DNA from: Acidimicrobiia bacterium
GTDB taxonomy: Bacteria > Actinomycetota > Acidimicrobiia > IMCC26256 > JADLDD01
Direction of reading: 5' to 3'
Assembly (NCBI GenBank): GCA_020846855.1
Contig: JADLDD010000044.1
Coordinates: forward strand, 1 to 52,025
Length of the DNA stretch: 52,025 bases
In this document: in pieces, positions 34,732 to 48,024 of the stretch
How the letters are laid out: each line of letters starts with the position of its first letter
How positions within the stretch are numbered: the first letter of the stretch is position 1
Program-made: the position numbers and the translations under genes
The notes under the pieces: generated by a model
The model's input: only the letters and a program-made list of their open reading frames with translations
What the model was told of the DNA's origin: nothing
Databases searched by the model: none

Positions 34732-35466
34732 ATGGCCGGGAGCCGTCCGGGTGGGCGCCGGGGCGCGCCGCCCGAGAGCAGCACAACCCAGGTGCCGACC
34801 CCCACGCCCGACCCGGGCGACGGGGGTCGTTTCGTGTTCCGCACCCGGGTGCTGAGCGCGGCCGACCTGCGCCGGGCCCACACCCGGATCGCCCACGAGA
34901 TCGTGGAACGCAACCACGGGCCCGCCGGCCTCGTCCTCGTCGGTCTCCACACCCGCGGGCCCGCGATCGCGGCCCGCATCGCGGCCGCGATCGCGTCGTT
35001 CGAGGACGTCGAGGTCCCCGTGGGCTCCCTCGACGTCGCCTTCTACCGCGACGACATCGGTCGCCGGCCCGTGGCGCCGGCCGGTCCCACCGAGATCCCC
35101 GTCGACGTCACCGACCGGGTGGTGGTGATCGTCGACGACGTCCTCCAGACCGGCCGGACGGCCCGGGCCGCGCTCGACGCCCTCACCGAGCTGGGCCGGC
35201 CGCGGGCGGTCCAGCTCGCCGTGCTCGTCGACCGCGGCCACCGGGAGCTGCCGATCCGCGCCGACTACGTGGGCAAGAACCTCCCGACCGGCTACGCCGA
35301 GGACGTGCGGGTGCGCCTCACCGACACCGACGGCGTCGAGGACGGCATCGAGCTGTGGGGCCCCGCCGGCGACGACTACGCCGACGCCGACGCCGACGAC
35401 GGCCCCGGACCCGTTGGCGACCCGCCCGGCGGCGACGCCGGCGACGGCAACGGGGGGCCGCGATGA
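34732..35466 (+). CDS. pyrR: Bifunctional pyr operon regulator / uracil phosphoribosyltransferase
   Basis: 244 aa. The PRTase core (about 34-215) contains [37 protein letters not shown] and the PRPP loop [16 protein letters not shown] at 132-146; VGKNLPT follows. It binds pyr mRNA when UMP is high and has UPRT activity. Compared with ~180-aa homologues it has a ~33-residue N-terminal extension and an Asp/Gly-rich acidic C-terminal tail of about 30. The stop overlaps pyrB's ATG. Confidence 0.95.
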   Translation: MAGSRPGGRRGAPPESSTTQVPTPTPDPGDGGRFVFRTRVLSAADLRRAHTRIAHEIVERNHGPAGLVLVGLHTRGPAIAARIAAAIASFEDVEVPVGSLDVAFYRDDIGRRPVAPAGPTEIPVDVTDRVVVIVDDVLQTGRTARAALDALTELGRPRAVQLAVLVDRGHRELPIRADYVGKNLPTGYAEDVRVRLTDTDGVEDGIELWGPAGDDYADADADDGPGPVGDPPGGDAGDGNGGPR

Positions 35467-36395
35467 ACCACCTCCTCTCGATCGACGACCTCGACCGGGC
35501 CGCGCTCGACGAGCTCCACGCGCTGGCCGAATCGTTCCTCGAGGTGACGGGTCGGGAGATCCCCAAGGTGCCCGCGCTGCGGGGCAAGGTCGTGGTGTCG
35601 CTCTTCTACGAGGACTCGACCCGGACCCGGCTCTCGTTCGAGACGGCCGCCAAGCGCCTGTCGGCCGACGTCATGACCTTCGCGGTCGGGTCGTCGTCGG
35701 TGAAGAAGGGCGAGAGCCTCCGCGACACGATCCAGACCATCGCCGCCATGGGCATCGACGCCGTGGTGGTGCGCCACCCGTCGGCGGGAGCCGCCCACCA
35801 GCTCGCGCGCTGGGTCGACGCCTCGGTCGTCAACGCCGGCGACGGCCGTCACGAGCATCCCACCCAGGCGCTCCTCGACACCCTCACCATCCGCCGCCAC
35901 CGGGGCCCGGCCATCGATGGCCTGCGGGTGGCGATCGTGGGCGACGTCCGCAACTCACGGGTGGCCCGCAGCGACGTCAAGGCGCTGGCCCTGCTCGGCG
36001 CCGAGGTGACCCTCGTGGCCCCCGACACCCTGCTCCCGCCCTCGCTCGCCGGCTGGCCCTGCACGGCCACCCACGACCTCGAGTCCGTGCTGGGCGACGT
36101 CGACGTGCTGATGCTGCTGCGGATCCAGAGGGAGCGGGCCGCCGAGGCGTCGTTCCCGTCGCTGCGAGAGTTCACGGCCCGGTGGGGCCTGACCGTCGAC
36201 CGGGCGGCCCGCCTGGCACCCGGGACGCTCGTCATGCACCCCGGGCCGATGAACCGCGGGGTGGAGATCGCCCCCGAGGTGGCCGACGGCCCGAGGTCGC
36301 TGATAGCGGAGCAGGTGCACAACGGGGTGGCGATCCGCATGGCGGTGCTCTGGAAGCTCCTGTCCGGGGGTTCGGGAGGGGGGATGGTCGCGTGA
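35463..36395 (+). CDS. pyrB: Aspartate carbamoyltransferase catalytic subunit
   Basis: 310 aa. Carbamoyl phosphate site [31 protein letters not shown], the aspartate-site LLRIQRER and [11 protein letters not shown] are all intact. It makes carbamoyl-aspartate. No pyrI is present, as expected for class B/C ATCases associated with PyrC. ATG start in an ATGA overlap with pyrR. Confidence 0.97.
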   Translation: MNHLLSIDDLDRAALDELHALAESFLEVTGREIPKVPALRGKVVVSLFYEDSTRTRLSFETAAKRLSADVMTFAVGSSSVKKGESLRDTIQTIAAMGIDAVVVRHPSAGAAHQLARWVDASVVNAGDGRHEHPTQALLDTLTIRRHRGPAIDGLRVAIVGDVRNSRVARSDVKALALLGAEVTLVAPDTLLPPSLAGWPCTATHDLESVLGDVDVLMLLRIQRERAAEASFPSLREFTARWGLTVDRAARLAPGTLVMHPGPMNRGVEIAPEVADGPRSLIAEQVHNGVAIRMAVLWKLLSGGSGGGMVA

Positions 36396-37741
36396 CCGGC
36401 CCGACGGGGGCGCCGAGCCTCCATCCGGTCGCCTCGGGAGTGCTGATCCGGGGCGGGCGGGTGGTCGACGCGACCGGGCCGCGGGTCGCCGACGTCCTCG
36501 TGGAGGGCGGGCGGATCGCGGCCGTAGGCGGCGACCTCGCGGCCGGGATGCCCTCCGGCGTGACGGTCCTCGACGCCTCCGGCTGCGTGGTGGCACCCGG
36601 CCTCGTCGACCTCCACACCCACCTGCGGGAGCCCGGCGACGAGGAGGCCGAGACCATCCACACCGGCGCTCGGGCCGCGGCGCGCGGCGGGTACACCGCG
36701 GTGATCGCCATGCCCAACACCGATCCGCCCCTCGACGACGCCGCGGTGGTCGCCGCCGTGCTGGCCCGCGGCGCCGACGCCGCGTGCGAGGTGGTCGCCG
36801 GCGGCTGCATCACCCGGGGCCGGGAGGGGCGCGAGCTGGCCCCCCTGGGCGAGCTGCACGACCTGGGGGTCCGCGTCTTCACCGACGACGGCGCCTGCCT
36901 CTCCGACGCCGGGGTCATGCGGCGGGCGATGGAGTACGCCCGGTCGCTGCCGGGCGCCGTGATCGCCCAGCACGCCGAGGATCCGGCGCTCTGCGGTCAC
37001 GGATCGATGCACGAGGGCGCGTGGTCGGCGCGCCTCGGGGTGCCCGGCCGCCCGGCCGAGGCCGAGGCGGTGATCGTCGACCGCGACCTGCGCCTCGCCG
37101 CGCTCACGGGTACGCCGCTGCACGTCCTCCACGTCTCCACCGCCCAGGCCGTGGAGTCGATCCGGGAGGCGAAGGCCGCCGGCCTGGCCGTGACCGCCGA
37201 GGCCACACCGCACCACTTCACCCTCACCGACGCCGCGTGCGCCGGGTTCGATCCCGTGTTCAAGGTGCACCCGCCGCTCCGCACCGCCGCCGACCGCGAC
37301 GCCGTGCGCGCCGGGCTCGCCGACGGCACCCTCGACGCCATCGCCACCGACCACGCCCCGCACCGCACCGAGGAGAAGGAGCGCCCCTTCGAGGAGGCGC
37401 CGCCGGGGATGCTCGGCCTCGAGACGGCCCTGGCGCTCACGCTCACCGAGCTGGTCGAGCCCGGGCTCCTGACGCTGGAGCAGGCCCTGGGTGCCCTGTC
37501 GTGGCGACCGGCGGCGATCGCCGGCCTCTCCGACCGGCACGGCGGGCCCATCGCGCCGGGCGGCGTCGCGAACCTGTGCGTGTTCGACCCCGCGGCGACG
37601 TGGGAGGTCGATCCCACGAAGCTCGCGAGCCGGGCGCGCAACACGCCGTTCGCGGGTCGCAAGCTCACCGGCCGGGTGCGCCACACGGTGCTCGCCGGCC
37701 GTCCGACGGTGGTCGACGGGAGGTGCGCGGATGGTGGTTGA
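36392..37741 (+). CDS. pyrC: Dihydroorotase
   Basis: 449 aa type I dihydroorotase. [10 protein letters not shown] binds the metals; [31 protein letters not shown] and [13 protein letters not shown] supply the remaining His/Asp ligands. The C-terminus ([13 protein letters not shown]) is canonical. The bridging position typically occupied by Lys is Asp in FTDDG, as in other bacterial type I enzymes. GTG start overlaps pyrB; the last 11 bp overlap carA. Confidence 0.96.
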   Translation: MTGPTGAPSLHPVASGVLIRGGRVVDATGPRVADVLVEGGRIAAVGGDLAAGMPSGVTVLDASGCVVAPGLVDLHTHLREPGDEEAETIHTGARAAARGGYTAVIAMPNTDPPLDDAAVVAAVLARGADAACEVVAGGCITRGREGRELAPLGELHDLGVRVFTDDGACLSDAGVMRRAMEYARSLPGAVIAQHAEDPALCGHGSMHEGAWSARLGVPGRPAEAEAVIVDRDLRLAALTGTPLHVLHVSTAQAVESIREAKAAGLAVTAEATPHHFTLTDAACAGFDPVFKVHPPLRTAADRDAVRAGLADGTLDAIATDHAPHRTEEKERPFEEAPPGMLGLETALALTLTELVEPGLLTLEQALGALSWRPAAIAGLSDRHGGPIAPGGVANLCVFDPAATWEVDPTKLASRARNTPFAGRKLTGRVRHTVLAGRPTVVDGRCADGG

Positions 37742-38816
37742 CGGGGTGCTGGTGCTCTCCGACGGCGAGGTCTTCGAGGGTGAGCTGGCGGGCGCCGAGG
37801 TAGCCGCCGGTGCCCCGGCCGGCGGCGAGGTGGTGTTCAACACCGCCCTGGCCGGCTACCAGGAGATCGTCACCGACCCGAGCTACGCCGGGCAGATCGT
37901 CACCTTCACCTACCCGCACATCGGCAACTACGGGGTGAACCCCGACGACTCCGAGAGCGCCCGGCCGTTCTGCTCCGGGATCGTGGTCCGCGACCTGGCC
38001 CGCCGCCCCAGCAACTGGCGGGCCACCGGCGACCTGGAGGGCTTCCTGCGCGACCACGGGGTGCCGGCGATCACCGGCGTCGACACCCGTCGCCTCACCC
38101 GTCACCTCCGTGACCGGGGGGCGATCCCGGGGGCGTTCGGCCCCGACGAGCAGGCGGCCCGGCAGGCCGCCACCGTGGCCTCGTCGACCGACGGATGCGA
38201 CCTGGCCCGGGTGGTCACCACCGCCGAGCCCTACACGGTCGGCGACCCCCAGGCCCGGTTCCGGGTCGTCGCCTACGACTTCGGGATCAAGACCACGATC
38301 CTGAGGCGGCTGACGGCCAGCGGGTGCCGGGTGGAGGTCGTGCCCGCGTCGACGACGGCCGCCGAGGTCCTCGAGCGCCGGCCCGACGGGGTGTTCCTGT
38401 CCAACGGGCCCGGCGACCCGGCGGCGGTCGGCTACGCCGTCGACGCCGTCCGCGGCCTGCTCGGCGAGGTGCCCGTCCTGGGGATCTGCCTCGGCCACCA
38501 GATCATGGGCCTCGCGCTCGGCGGACGGACGTTCAAGCTGCCGTTCGGGCACCACGGCGCCAACCACCCCGTCCGGCACGTGCCGACCGGCCGCGTCGAG
38601 ATCACCAGCCAGAACCACAACTACGTGGTCGACCCGGATTCCATCCCCGGGCGGGTGGAGGTCACCCACGTGAACCTCAACGACGGCGTGTGCGAGGGGC
38701 TGCGCTCGCTCGACGTGCCCGCCATCTCCGTCCAGCACCACCCCGAGGCCGGCCCCGGGCCCCGTGACGCGTCCTACCTCTTCGACGACTTCGTGGTCCT
38801 CATGGAGGCGCGGTGA
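37731..38816 (+). CDS. carA: Carbamoyl-phosphate synthase small subunit (glutaminase)
   Basis: 361 aa. N-terminal CarA domain ([20 protein letters not shown]) then a class I amidotransferase domain: FLSNGPGDP, the nucleophile Cys in GICLGHQ, and [12 protein letters not shown] with catalytic His and Glu. It supplies ammonia from glutamine to CarB. ATG 37731 lies inside the end of pyrC, with GGGAGG seven bases upstream. Confidence 0.97.
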   Translation: MVVDGVLVLSDGEVFEGELAGAEVAAGAPAGGEVVFNTALAGYQEIVTDPSYAGQIVTFTYPHIGNYGVNPDDSESARPFCSGIVVRDLARRPSNWRATGDLEGFLRDHGVPAITGVDTRRLTRHLRDRGAIPGAFGPDEQAARQAATVASSTDGCDLARVVTTAEPYTVGDPQARFRVVAYDFGIKTTILRRLTASGCRVEVVPASTTAAEVLERRPDGVFLSNGPGDPAAVGYAVDAVRGLLGEVPVLGICLGHQIMGLALGGRTFKLPFGHHGANHPVRHVPTGRVEITSQNHNYVVDPDSIPGRVEVTHVNLNDGVCEGLRSLDVPAISVQHHPEAGPGPRDASYLFDDFVVLMEAR

Positions 38817-38911
38817 CCGCCTCCGTGCCCACTCCCGCGACCGCGATCGCGGGGGCCGCGGCCGGGCCCGACACCGGAACCCCGACCTCCCTCACCCCCC
38901 AGGAGCGCTGA
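38813..38911 (+). CDS. Mini-ORF (32 codons) filling the carA-carB gap
   Basis: GTG at 38813 overlaps the carA TGA (GTGA), and the frame ends in a TGA at 38909-38911 directly abutting carB's GTG at 38912. The predicted 32-aa peptide is Ala/Thr/Pro-rich with no hydrophobic core. Nearly all of its codons end in G or C. It contains a 7-bp-stem hairpin (38834-38853, CCCGCGA/TCGCGGG). It may be a genuine small protein, a ribosome-coupling ORF that feeds carB, or chance. Confidence 0.4.
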   Translation: MTASVPTPATAIAGAAAGPDTGTPTSLTPQER

Positions 38912-42381
<3,470 letters not shown>

Positions 42382-42382
<1 letters not shown>

Positions 42383-43344
42383 TGGACCGGCCGCGGCGGG
42401 CGCCGGTCGACCTCGGGGTCGACTTCGCCGGCCTACGACTCCCCAACCCGGTGGTCGCGGCGTCGGGCACGTTCGGTCACGGCGACGAGGTGGCCCGCCT
42501 GTGCGATCCGTCGGGCCTGGGCGCGGTGACCGTCAAGTCGCTGGCGGCGTTCGCGTGGCCGGGCAACCCGGCCCCTCGCCTGCGCACCGCGGCGGCCGGG
42601 ATGGTCAACTCGGTGGGGCTGCAGGGCCCGGGGGTGCAGCGGTGGGTCGAGGCCGACCTGCCCCGCCTGCGCGCGCTCGGCGCCCGGGTGATCGTCTCGG
42701 TCTGGGGCCGCAGCGTCGACGACTTCGCCGACGCCGCCGCGATGCTCGTGCCGGTCGCCGCCGAGCTGGCGGCCGTCGAGGTGAACGTGAGCTGCCCGAA
42801 CGTCGAGGACCGGTCGCGCGTCTTCGCCCACGCGCCCGGGACCACCGCGGCGGCGGTGGCGGCCGTGGCCGGCGCCGGGCTCGGCCTGCCGGTCCTCGCC
42901 AAGCTGTCGCCCAACGTGACCGACATCACCGAGATCGCCGCTGCCGCGCTCGCGGCGGGTGCCGACGGCCTGACGCTCGTCAACACCGTGATGGGCCTCG
43001 CCGTCGACGCGGAGCGCCGCCGCCCCGCGCTCGGCGGCGGCGGTGGCGGCCTCACGGGCCCCGCGATCAAGCCCGTCGCGCTGCGGGCCGTCCACGACGT
43101 GTGGCGGGCCCACCCCGGGGTGGCGATCATCGGGACCGGGGGCGTGGCGTCGGGCCTCGACGCCGTGGAGATGATGCTCGCCGGGGCATCGGCGGTGGGT
43201 GTGGGCACGGCCACGTTCCTCGAACCGCGCGCCCCGGCGCGCATCGTCGCCGAGCTCGCCGCGTGGTGCGAGGAGCACTCGGTCTCCCGGGTCGGCGACC
43301 TGACCGGCGCCCTCCTCGGCGCGGACGGGGAGCGTCCGGGATGA
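42382..43344 (+). CDS. pyrD: Dihydroorotate dehydrogenase, class 1 (1B-like)
   Basis: 320 aa TIM barrel. VAASGTFGHGDE, VTVKSL with Lys52, NSVGLQGPG, EVNVSCPN with catalytic base Cys138 (Ser in class 2 enzymes), and the FMN phosphate motif IIGTGGVASG. The pattern is closest to PyrDB, which normally works with the iron-sulfur/FAD subunit PyrK; none is encoded beside it. It oxidises dihydroorotate to orotate in the cytoplasm. The GTG start overlaps carB's stop by one base. Confidence 0.93.
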
Positions 43345-44081
43345 CGGTCGGCGCCGGCGCGGGCCGGGATCCGGACGCGCCGGGCGCGGCGGGCGCCGCC
43401 GCGGTCCGCGACCGGCTGGTGCTGGGCCTCGACGTGGGCGACCTGGCCGCGGCGACGGCCACGGCCCGGCGCCTGGAGCCGTGGTTCGCGACCGTCAAGG
43501 TCGGCCACGAGCTCTACGCCGAGGCCGGCCCGGCGGCGTTCGACCAGCTCCACGAACTCGGGTTCCGCGTCTTCTGCGACCTCAAGCTCCACGACATCCC
43601 GACCACCGTGGAGCGTGCCGCCCGGGCGCACGCCCGCCACGGCGTCGCGTTCCTGAACGCGCACACCGCCGGCGGGGTCGCCATGATGCGGGCGTTCGTG
43701 GCCGGGGCCCGGGCCGGTGCCGACGACGCCGGCCTCGACCCACCCGTGACCCTGGGGGTGACGGTGCTCACCTCGGATCCCGCGGCGTCCGCCTTCGACG
43801 AGCGGGCCGAGGTCGCGGCGGTGGCCGGGTGCGACGGCGTGGTCTGCAGCTCGGCCGAGGCGGGCCGGGCGGCGGCGCGGGGCCTGCGGTCGATGGTTCC
43901 CGGCATCCGGCTGCCGGCGGGCGAGCGCCACGACCAGGCCCGCGTCGCCACGCCGGGCGAGGCGATCACCGCCGGTTCGACCTGGCTCGTGATCGGCCGC
44001 ACCGTCCACGGGGCCGACGATCCGGAGTCGGCTGCCGCGGCGGTCTCGGCCCAGGTCGCGGAGGCGCTCGGCGTCGCCTGA
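43341..44081 (+). CDS. pyrF: Orotidine 5'-phosphate decarboxylase, type 1
   Basis: 246 aa. LGLDVGDL, VKVGHELY and DLKLHDIPTTV with the Lys-Asp catalytic array mark the type 1 subfamily; GVTVLTS, MVPGIR and the phosphate-binding VIGRTVHGADDP follow. The ~20-residue Gly/Ala-rich N-terminus is an extension. It converts OMP to UMP, closing the pathway. ATG start overlaps the pyrD stop. Confidence 0.96.
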   Translation: MTVGAGAGRDPDAPGAAGAAAVRDRLVLGLDVGDLAAATATARRLEPWFATVKVGHELYAEAGPAAFDQLHELGFRVFCDLKLHDIPTTVERAARAHARHGVAFLNAHTAGGVAMMRAFVAGARAGADDAGLDPPVTLGVTVLTSDPAASAFDERAEVAAVAGCDGVVCSSAEAGRAAARGLRSMVPGIRLPAGERHDQARVATPGEAITAGSTWLVIGRTVHGADDPESAAAAVSAQVAEALGVA

Positions 44082-44111
44082 CCGACTCGGGGGGAGCTCC
44101 GGCCGGCTGGG

Positions 44112-44117
44112 TATAGT
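44112..44117 (+). promoter_or_regulatory. Candidate -10 box of the mihF promoter
   Basis: TATAGT is the most AT-rich hexamer in the pyrF-mihF gap and a near-consensus -10 box. It would give an ~85-nt leader with GGAGG at 44192-44196. Confidence 0.5.
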
Positions 44118-44207
44118 GACGCCTCGCCGTCCCGTCCGCCGTAACACGCCGTGCCGCGCGGGACCACAGCCGCACGCCGCAGCCGCACCCCCGGAGGTCT
44201 GCCCACG

Positions 44208-44528
44208 ATGCCGAGTCCGCCTCAGCTCACCACGGAACAGCGCCAGGCGGCGCTCGAGAAGGCGGCGGAGGCCCGCCGGGTGCGGGCCGAGGTCAAGGAG
44301 AAGCTCAAGATGGGGTCGCTGACCCTGGCCGAGCTCTTCGACGAGGGCGACCGCGACGACATCGTGGCCAAGCTGAAGGTCGTGAGCCTGCTCGAGTCGC
44401 TGCCGGGGGTGGGGAAGGTCCGGGCCCGGCGGATCATGTCGGACCTCGAGATCAGCGAGAGCCGCCGGCTCCGGGGGCTGGGCAAGAAGCAGCGGGAGGC
44501 CCTGCTCGAGCTGTTCTCCGGCGACTGA
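44208..44528 (+). CDS. mihF: Actinobacterial integration host factor (mIHF/sIHF family)
   Basis: 106 aa from ATG 44208. A charged N-terminal helix is followed by the conserved KMGSLTLAELF, VSLLESLPGVGKVRARRIM (helix-two-turn-helix/H2TH-like DNA-binding core) and ISESRRLRGLGKKQ. It is a nucleoid-associated DNA-binding protein restricted to actinobacteria, needed for phage integration and chromosome compaction. Immediately precedes gmk, as in mycobacteria and streptomycetes. Confidence 0.94.
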   Translation: MPSPPQLTTEQRQAALEKAAEARRVRAEVKEKLKMGSLTLAELFDEGDRDDIVAKLKVVSLLESLPGVGKVRARRIMSDLEISESRRLRGLGKKQREALLELFSGD

Positions 44529-44540
44529 GCGGCGGTCGCC

Positions 44541-45101
44541 CTGAGCGTCCTGCTCGTGCTCGCCGGCCCGTCGGGCGTCGGCAAGGGCACGATCGGTCGG
44601 GCCCTCCTGGCCCGCGAGCCGCGGCTGTGGTTCTCGGTCTCGGCGACGACGCGCGCGCCACGCCCCGGTGAGGTCGACGGCACCGACTACCTCTTCATGA
44701 CGCGCGACGAGTTCGAGCGGCTGCGTCGGGCCGGTGGCTTCGTGGAGTCCTTCGAGGTCTACGGGCAGTCGAAGGGCACTCCCCGCGCTCCCCTCGACGA
44801 GCATCTCGCCCGGGGTTCCGACGTCCTCCTGGAGGTCGACGTCCAGGGGGCCATGGCGGTGCGTGAGCAGATCCCCGAGGCCCTGCTCGTGTTCGTCGCG
44901 CCGCCGTCGCTCGACGTCCTGAGGCAGCGGCTCGTCGACCGCGGCACCGACGACGCCGAGCAGGTCGCCCGGCGACTGGCCGAGGCCGAGCGCGAGATCG
45001 GCCTCTCGGCGGCCTTCGACGCCGTGGTGGTGAACGACGACCTGGACCGGGCGGTGGACGAGGTCGCTGCTATCCTGGAGGCTCGCCGCGCCGGGCGGTG
45101 A
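44541..45101 (+). CDS. gmk: Guanylate kinase
   Basis: P-loop AGPSGVGKGT, SATTRAPRPGEVDGTDYLF and EVYGQSKGTPRA bind ATP and GMP; LEVDVQGA, the lid arginines and a C-terminal NDDLDRAVDEVAAIL are normal. It makes GDP from GMP. Start problem: the first ATG/GTG is GTG 44556, which begins the protein at VLAGPSG and cuts into the first beta strand. The in-frame CTG at 44541 gives LSVLLVLAGPSG, the usual length. I annotate from CTG; the length is 186 aa, or 181 aa from the GTG. Confidence 0.9.
   Translation: MSVLLVLAGPSGVGKGTIGRALLAREPRLWFSVSATTRAPRPGEVDGTDYLFMTRDEFERLRRAGGFVESFEVYGQSKGTPRAPLDEHLARGSDVLLEVDVQGAMAVREQIPEALLVFVAPPSLDVLRQRLVDRGTDDAEQVARRLAEAEREIGLSAAFDAVVVNDDLDRAVDEVAAILEARRAGR
45071..45076 (+). 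promoter_or_regulatory. Possible internal -10 box for rpoZ
   Basis: TATCCT lies in the 3' end of gmk and could initiate an rpoZ transcript with a ~130-nt leader. It is also coding sequence, so the call is weak. Confidence 0.25.
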
Positions 45102-45136
45102 CCGTACCGTCGCCTGAAACCGCCCGGCACCCCCGT

Positions 45137-45155
45137 GGCCCGGACCTCCCGGGCC
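45137..45155 (+). terminator. GC hairpin between gmk and rpoZ
   Basis: GGCCCGG and CCGGGCC form a 7-bp stem with a 5-nt loop in the 110-bp gap, without a U-tract. It could be an attenuator, processing site or weak terminator. Confidence 0.3.
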
Positions 45156-45211
45156 GCGGTCCGGTCCGTCCGATGCGGACGAACCCCCTCGAACCCACCG
45201 GAGCCGTTCCC

Positions 45212-45556
45212 ATGCCCGAACGCCGCGCCTCGCTCATGGACCCCCACATGGAGGGGCTGCTGGAGCAGGTCGACTCGAAGTTCACGCTGGTCACCCTGGC
45301 CGCTCGCCGGGCCCGGGAGATCAACGACTACTACAACCAGCTCGGCGAGGGCCTCGGGCGCATCGTGCCGCCGCAGGTGACGTCCGTCTCCCGCAAGCCG
45401 CTGTCGATCGCGCTCGAGGAGATCGACGCCGCCAAGATCACCTTCGAGCGGGTCGACCCCGCCGAGCTGGCCGCCGCGGAGGCCGCTGCCGCCGCCGACG
45501 CCGCGGCCGACGCCACCGCCGCCGACCTCTTCGCCCCGGGGCCCCCGGCCGAGTAG
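45212..45556 (+). CDS. rpoZ: RNA polymerase omega subunit
   Basis: 114 aa from an ATG with GGAG eight bases upstream (upstream in-frame ATG/GTG codons give non-homologous sequence). DSKFTLVTLAARRAREINDYY and RKPLSIALEEIDAAKI are the omega core, which clamps the beta-prime C-terminus. The last ~30 residues are an Ala/Asp-rich tail. Confidence 0.93.
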   Translation: MPERRASLMDPHMEGLLEQVDSKFTLVTLAARRAREINDYYNQLGEGLGRIVPPQVTSVSRKPLSIALEEIDAAKITFERVDPAELAAAEAAAAADAAADATAADLFAPGPPAE

Positions 45557-45576
45557 CCGGCCGGCCCGCTTCTCGC

Positions 45577-46806
45577 ATGGTCGACGATCCGGGAGCGGTG
45601 CTCGCCGGGCGACGGGTCGTCCTGGGTGTGACCGGCGGCATCGCCGCCTACAAGGCCGTCGAGCTGTGCCGGCGCCTGGTCGACCTGGGTGCCCACGTGG
45701 TTCCCGTCCTCACCGAGGGGGCGCTCCGGTTCGTGGGGGAGAGCACCTTCTCGGCGCTGGCCTCCGAACCGGCCCGCACCTCGCTCTTCGACGACGTCGA
45801 CCCGATCCCGCACACCCGGCTGGGCCGGGCCGCCGACGTCGTGGTCGTGGCCCCGGCCACGGCCGCCCTCCTGGGCCGGTACGCCGCCGGCATCTCCGAC
45901 GACCTGCTCACCGCCACGCTGCTCGCCACCCGGGCTCCCGTGGTGGTCGCACCGGCGATGCACACCGAGATGTGGGAGCACCCCGCCGTCCAGGGCAACG
46001 TGGCCACGCTCCGCGCGCGCGGCGTGGAGGTCGTCGACCCCGAGGCCGGGCGCCTGGCGGGTGGCGACGTCGGCGAGGGTCGCCTGGCCGATCCCGCGCG
46101 GATCGTCGACGGCGTCGTGGGGGTGCTCGCCCGCGGCCACGACCTCGCCGGCGTGCGCGTGCTCGTCACCGCCGGTGGCACCCGCGAGGCGATCGACGCC
46201 GTCCGGTTCATCGCCAACCGGTCGTCGGGGAAGATGGGCCACGCCGTGGCCGGCGCCGCGGCCCGCCGGGGCGCGGCCGTCACCCTGGTCACGACCGTCT
46301 CGAGGCCGGTCGCCGCCGGCGTCGAGCGCGTCGAGGTGGAGACGGCCGAGGAGATGGCGCAGGCCGTGCTCGCCCGGGCCGGGGCCGCCGACGTCGTGGT
46401 CATGGCCGCCGCGGTGGCCGACTTCCGGCCCAAGGCGCCGTCGCCCGGCAAGCTCAAGAAGCGCGACGGGGTGCCCGAGGTGGTCCTGGAGCCGACCCCC
46501 GACATCCTGGCCACGCTGGGTGAGCGCAAGCCGGCCGGTCAGGTGCTGGTGGGGTTCGCGGCCGAGACCGACGACCTGCACCGCAACGCGGCCGCCAAGC
46601 TCGACGCCAAGAACGTCGACATCATGGTGGCCAACGACGTCTCGGGGCCCGACGCGGGTTTCGAAGTCGACACGAACCGCGCGATCCTGTTGTATTCGCA
46701 CGACCGAGGCCTCCCGGCCGAGGAGACGCCGCTGGTCTCGAAAGGCGACCTCGCGGACCTGCTCCTCGACCGGATAGTCGCCCAGAGGGAGAAGGAACCC
46801 AGGTGA
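45577..46806 (+). CDS. coaBC: Bifunctional phosphopantothenoylcysteine decarboxylase / synthetase
   Basis: 409 aa. N-terminal CoaC flavoprotein: [34 protein letters not shown] with catalytic His, and APAMHTEMW, where the common Asn of PAMN is His as in other actinobacterial Dfp proteins. C-terminal Coa[38 protein letters not shown] and the KLKK active-site lysines, FAAETDD. It carries out two consecutive steps of coenzyme A synthesis from 4'-phosphopantothenate. Ends in a GTGA overlap with metK. Confidence 0.96.
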   Translation: MVDDPGAVLAGRRVVLGVTGGIAAYKAVELCRRLVDLGAHVVPVLTEGALRFVGESTFSALASEPARTSLFDDVDPIPHTRLGRAADVVVVAPATAALLGRYAAGISDDLLTATLLATRAPVVVAPAMHTEMWEHPAVQGNVATLRARGVEVVDPEAGRLAGGDVGEGRLADPARIVDGVVGVLARGHDLAGVRVLVTAGGTREAIDAVRFIANRSSGKMGHAVAGAAARRGAAVTLVTTVSRPVAAGVERVEVETAEEMAQAVLARAGAADVVVMAAAVADFRPKAPSPGKLKKRDGVPEVVLEPTPDILATLGERKPAGQVLVGFAAETDDLHRNAAAKLDAKNVDIMVANDVSGPDAGFEVDTNRAILLYSHDRGLPAEETPLVSKGDLADLLLDRIVAQREKEPR

Positions 46807-47999
46807 GCAACACCTTCACGTTCACGTCGGAGTCGGTGACCGAGGGCCACCCCGACAAGATGTGCGACCAGATCAGCGACGCCGTCCTCGACGCCCTCTT
46901 CGCCGAGGACCCGTCGAGCCGGGTCGCGTGCGAATCGCTCGTGACCACGGGGTTGGTGGTCGTCGCCGGCGAGATCAGCACCAACGCGTACATCGACATC
47001 CCCCGGGTGGTCCGCGACACGATCCGGGGCATCGGCTACGACCGCGAGTCGTTCGGCTTCGACGGCAACACCTGCGGGGTGATCACCTCGATCGACGAGC
47101 AGTCCCCCGACATCGCGCAGGGCGTCGACAAGGCCGTCGAGCAGCGGGCCGGTACCGGCGACCACTTCGACGAGGTGGGCGCCGGCGACCAGGGCATGAT
47201 GTTCGGCTACGCCTGCGACGAGACCGACGACCTCATGCCGATGCCGATCTGGCTGGCGCACCGCCTGGCCCACCGGCTCTCCGAGGTCCGCAAGGCCGGC
47301 GTCCTGCCCTACCTGCGCCCCGACGGCAAGACGCAGGTGACGATCGAGTACGTCGACGGGGTTCCGACCCGCCTGTCGACGGTGCTCGTGTCCACGCAGC
47401 ACGCGCCGGGCATCGACATCGAGACGATGATCAAGCCCGACCTCGTCGAGCACGTGATCAAGCCGCTGCTTCCCGAGCAGTTCGCCGCCGACGACTTCGA
47501 GGCGTTGTGCAACCCGACGGGCAACTTCGAGCTCGGCGGACCGCACGCCGACTGCGGGCTCACGGGGCGCAAGATCATCGTCGACACCTCCGGCGGCATG
47601 GCCCGCCACGGCGGGGGAGCGTTCTCGGGCAAGGACCCGACGAAGGTCGACCGGTCCGCCGCGTACGCGGCGCGCCACGTGGCGAAGAACGTCGTCGCCG
47701 CGGGGATCGCCCGCCGGTGCGAGGTCCAGGTCGCCTACGCGATCGGGGTGGCCCGACCGGTGTCGATCATGGTCGACACCTTCGGTACGAGCCGGATCGA
47801 CCCCGACAAGCTCCCGGCTCTGGTGCAGGAGCACTTCGACCTGCGCCCGGCCGCGATCATCGAGCGGCTCGACCTGCGGCGGCCGATCTACCAGCGCACC
47901 GCGGCCTACGGGCACTTCGGGCGCCCGGAGCGCGAGTTCACCTGGGAGCGCACCGACCAGGCCGACGCCCTGCGCAAGGCCGCCGAAGACCTGGCCTAG
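46803..47999 (+). CDS. metK: S-adenosylmethionine synthetase
   Basis: 398 aa. [25 protein letters not shown], the [15 protein letters not shown] loop, [25 protein letters not shown] and the C-terminal [14 protein letters not shown] are all canonical. It makes SAM from methionine and ATP. GTG start preceded by GGGAGAAGG and overlapping the coaBC stop. No SAM riboswitch is visible upstream. Confidence 0.98.
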   Translation: MSNTFTFTSESVTEGHPDKMCDQISDAVLDALFAEDPSSRVACESLVTTGLVVVAGEISTNAYIDIPRVVRDTIRGIGYDRESFGFDGNTCGVITSIDEQSPDIAQGVDKAVEQRAGTGDHFDEVGAGDQGMMFGYACDETDDLMPMPIWLAHRLAHRLSEVRKAGVLPYLRPDGKTQVTIEYVDGVPTRLSTVLVSTQHAPGIDIETMIKPDLVEHVIKPLLPEQFAADDFEALCNPTGNFELGGPHADCGLTGRKIIVDTSGGMARHGGGAFSGKDPTKVDRSAAYAARHVAKNVVAAGIARRCEVQVAYAIGVARPVSIMVDTFGTSRIDPDKLPALVQEHFDLRPAAIIERLDLRRPIYQRTAAYGHFGRPEREFTWERTDQADALRKAAEDLA

Positions 48000-48024
48000 C
48001 CCCGGTCGCGGCGCGCTCGTCGGC

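Noticed and set aside
34394-34855. Short ORFs across the palindromes (such as 34476-34694)
   Set aside because: Their translations repeat because the DNA repeats; they overlap the kinase or pyrR genes and have no independent coding support.
46690-46802. SAM riboswitch or strong promoter ahead of metK, suggested by a slightly AT-rich TTGTATTCG
   Set aside because: It lies within coaBC coding sequence, no riboswitch-like helices were recognised, and metK is coupled by a GTGA overlap with its own ribosome-binding site.
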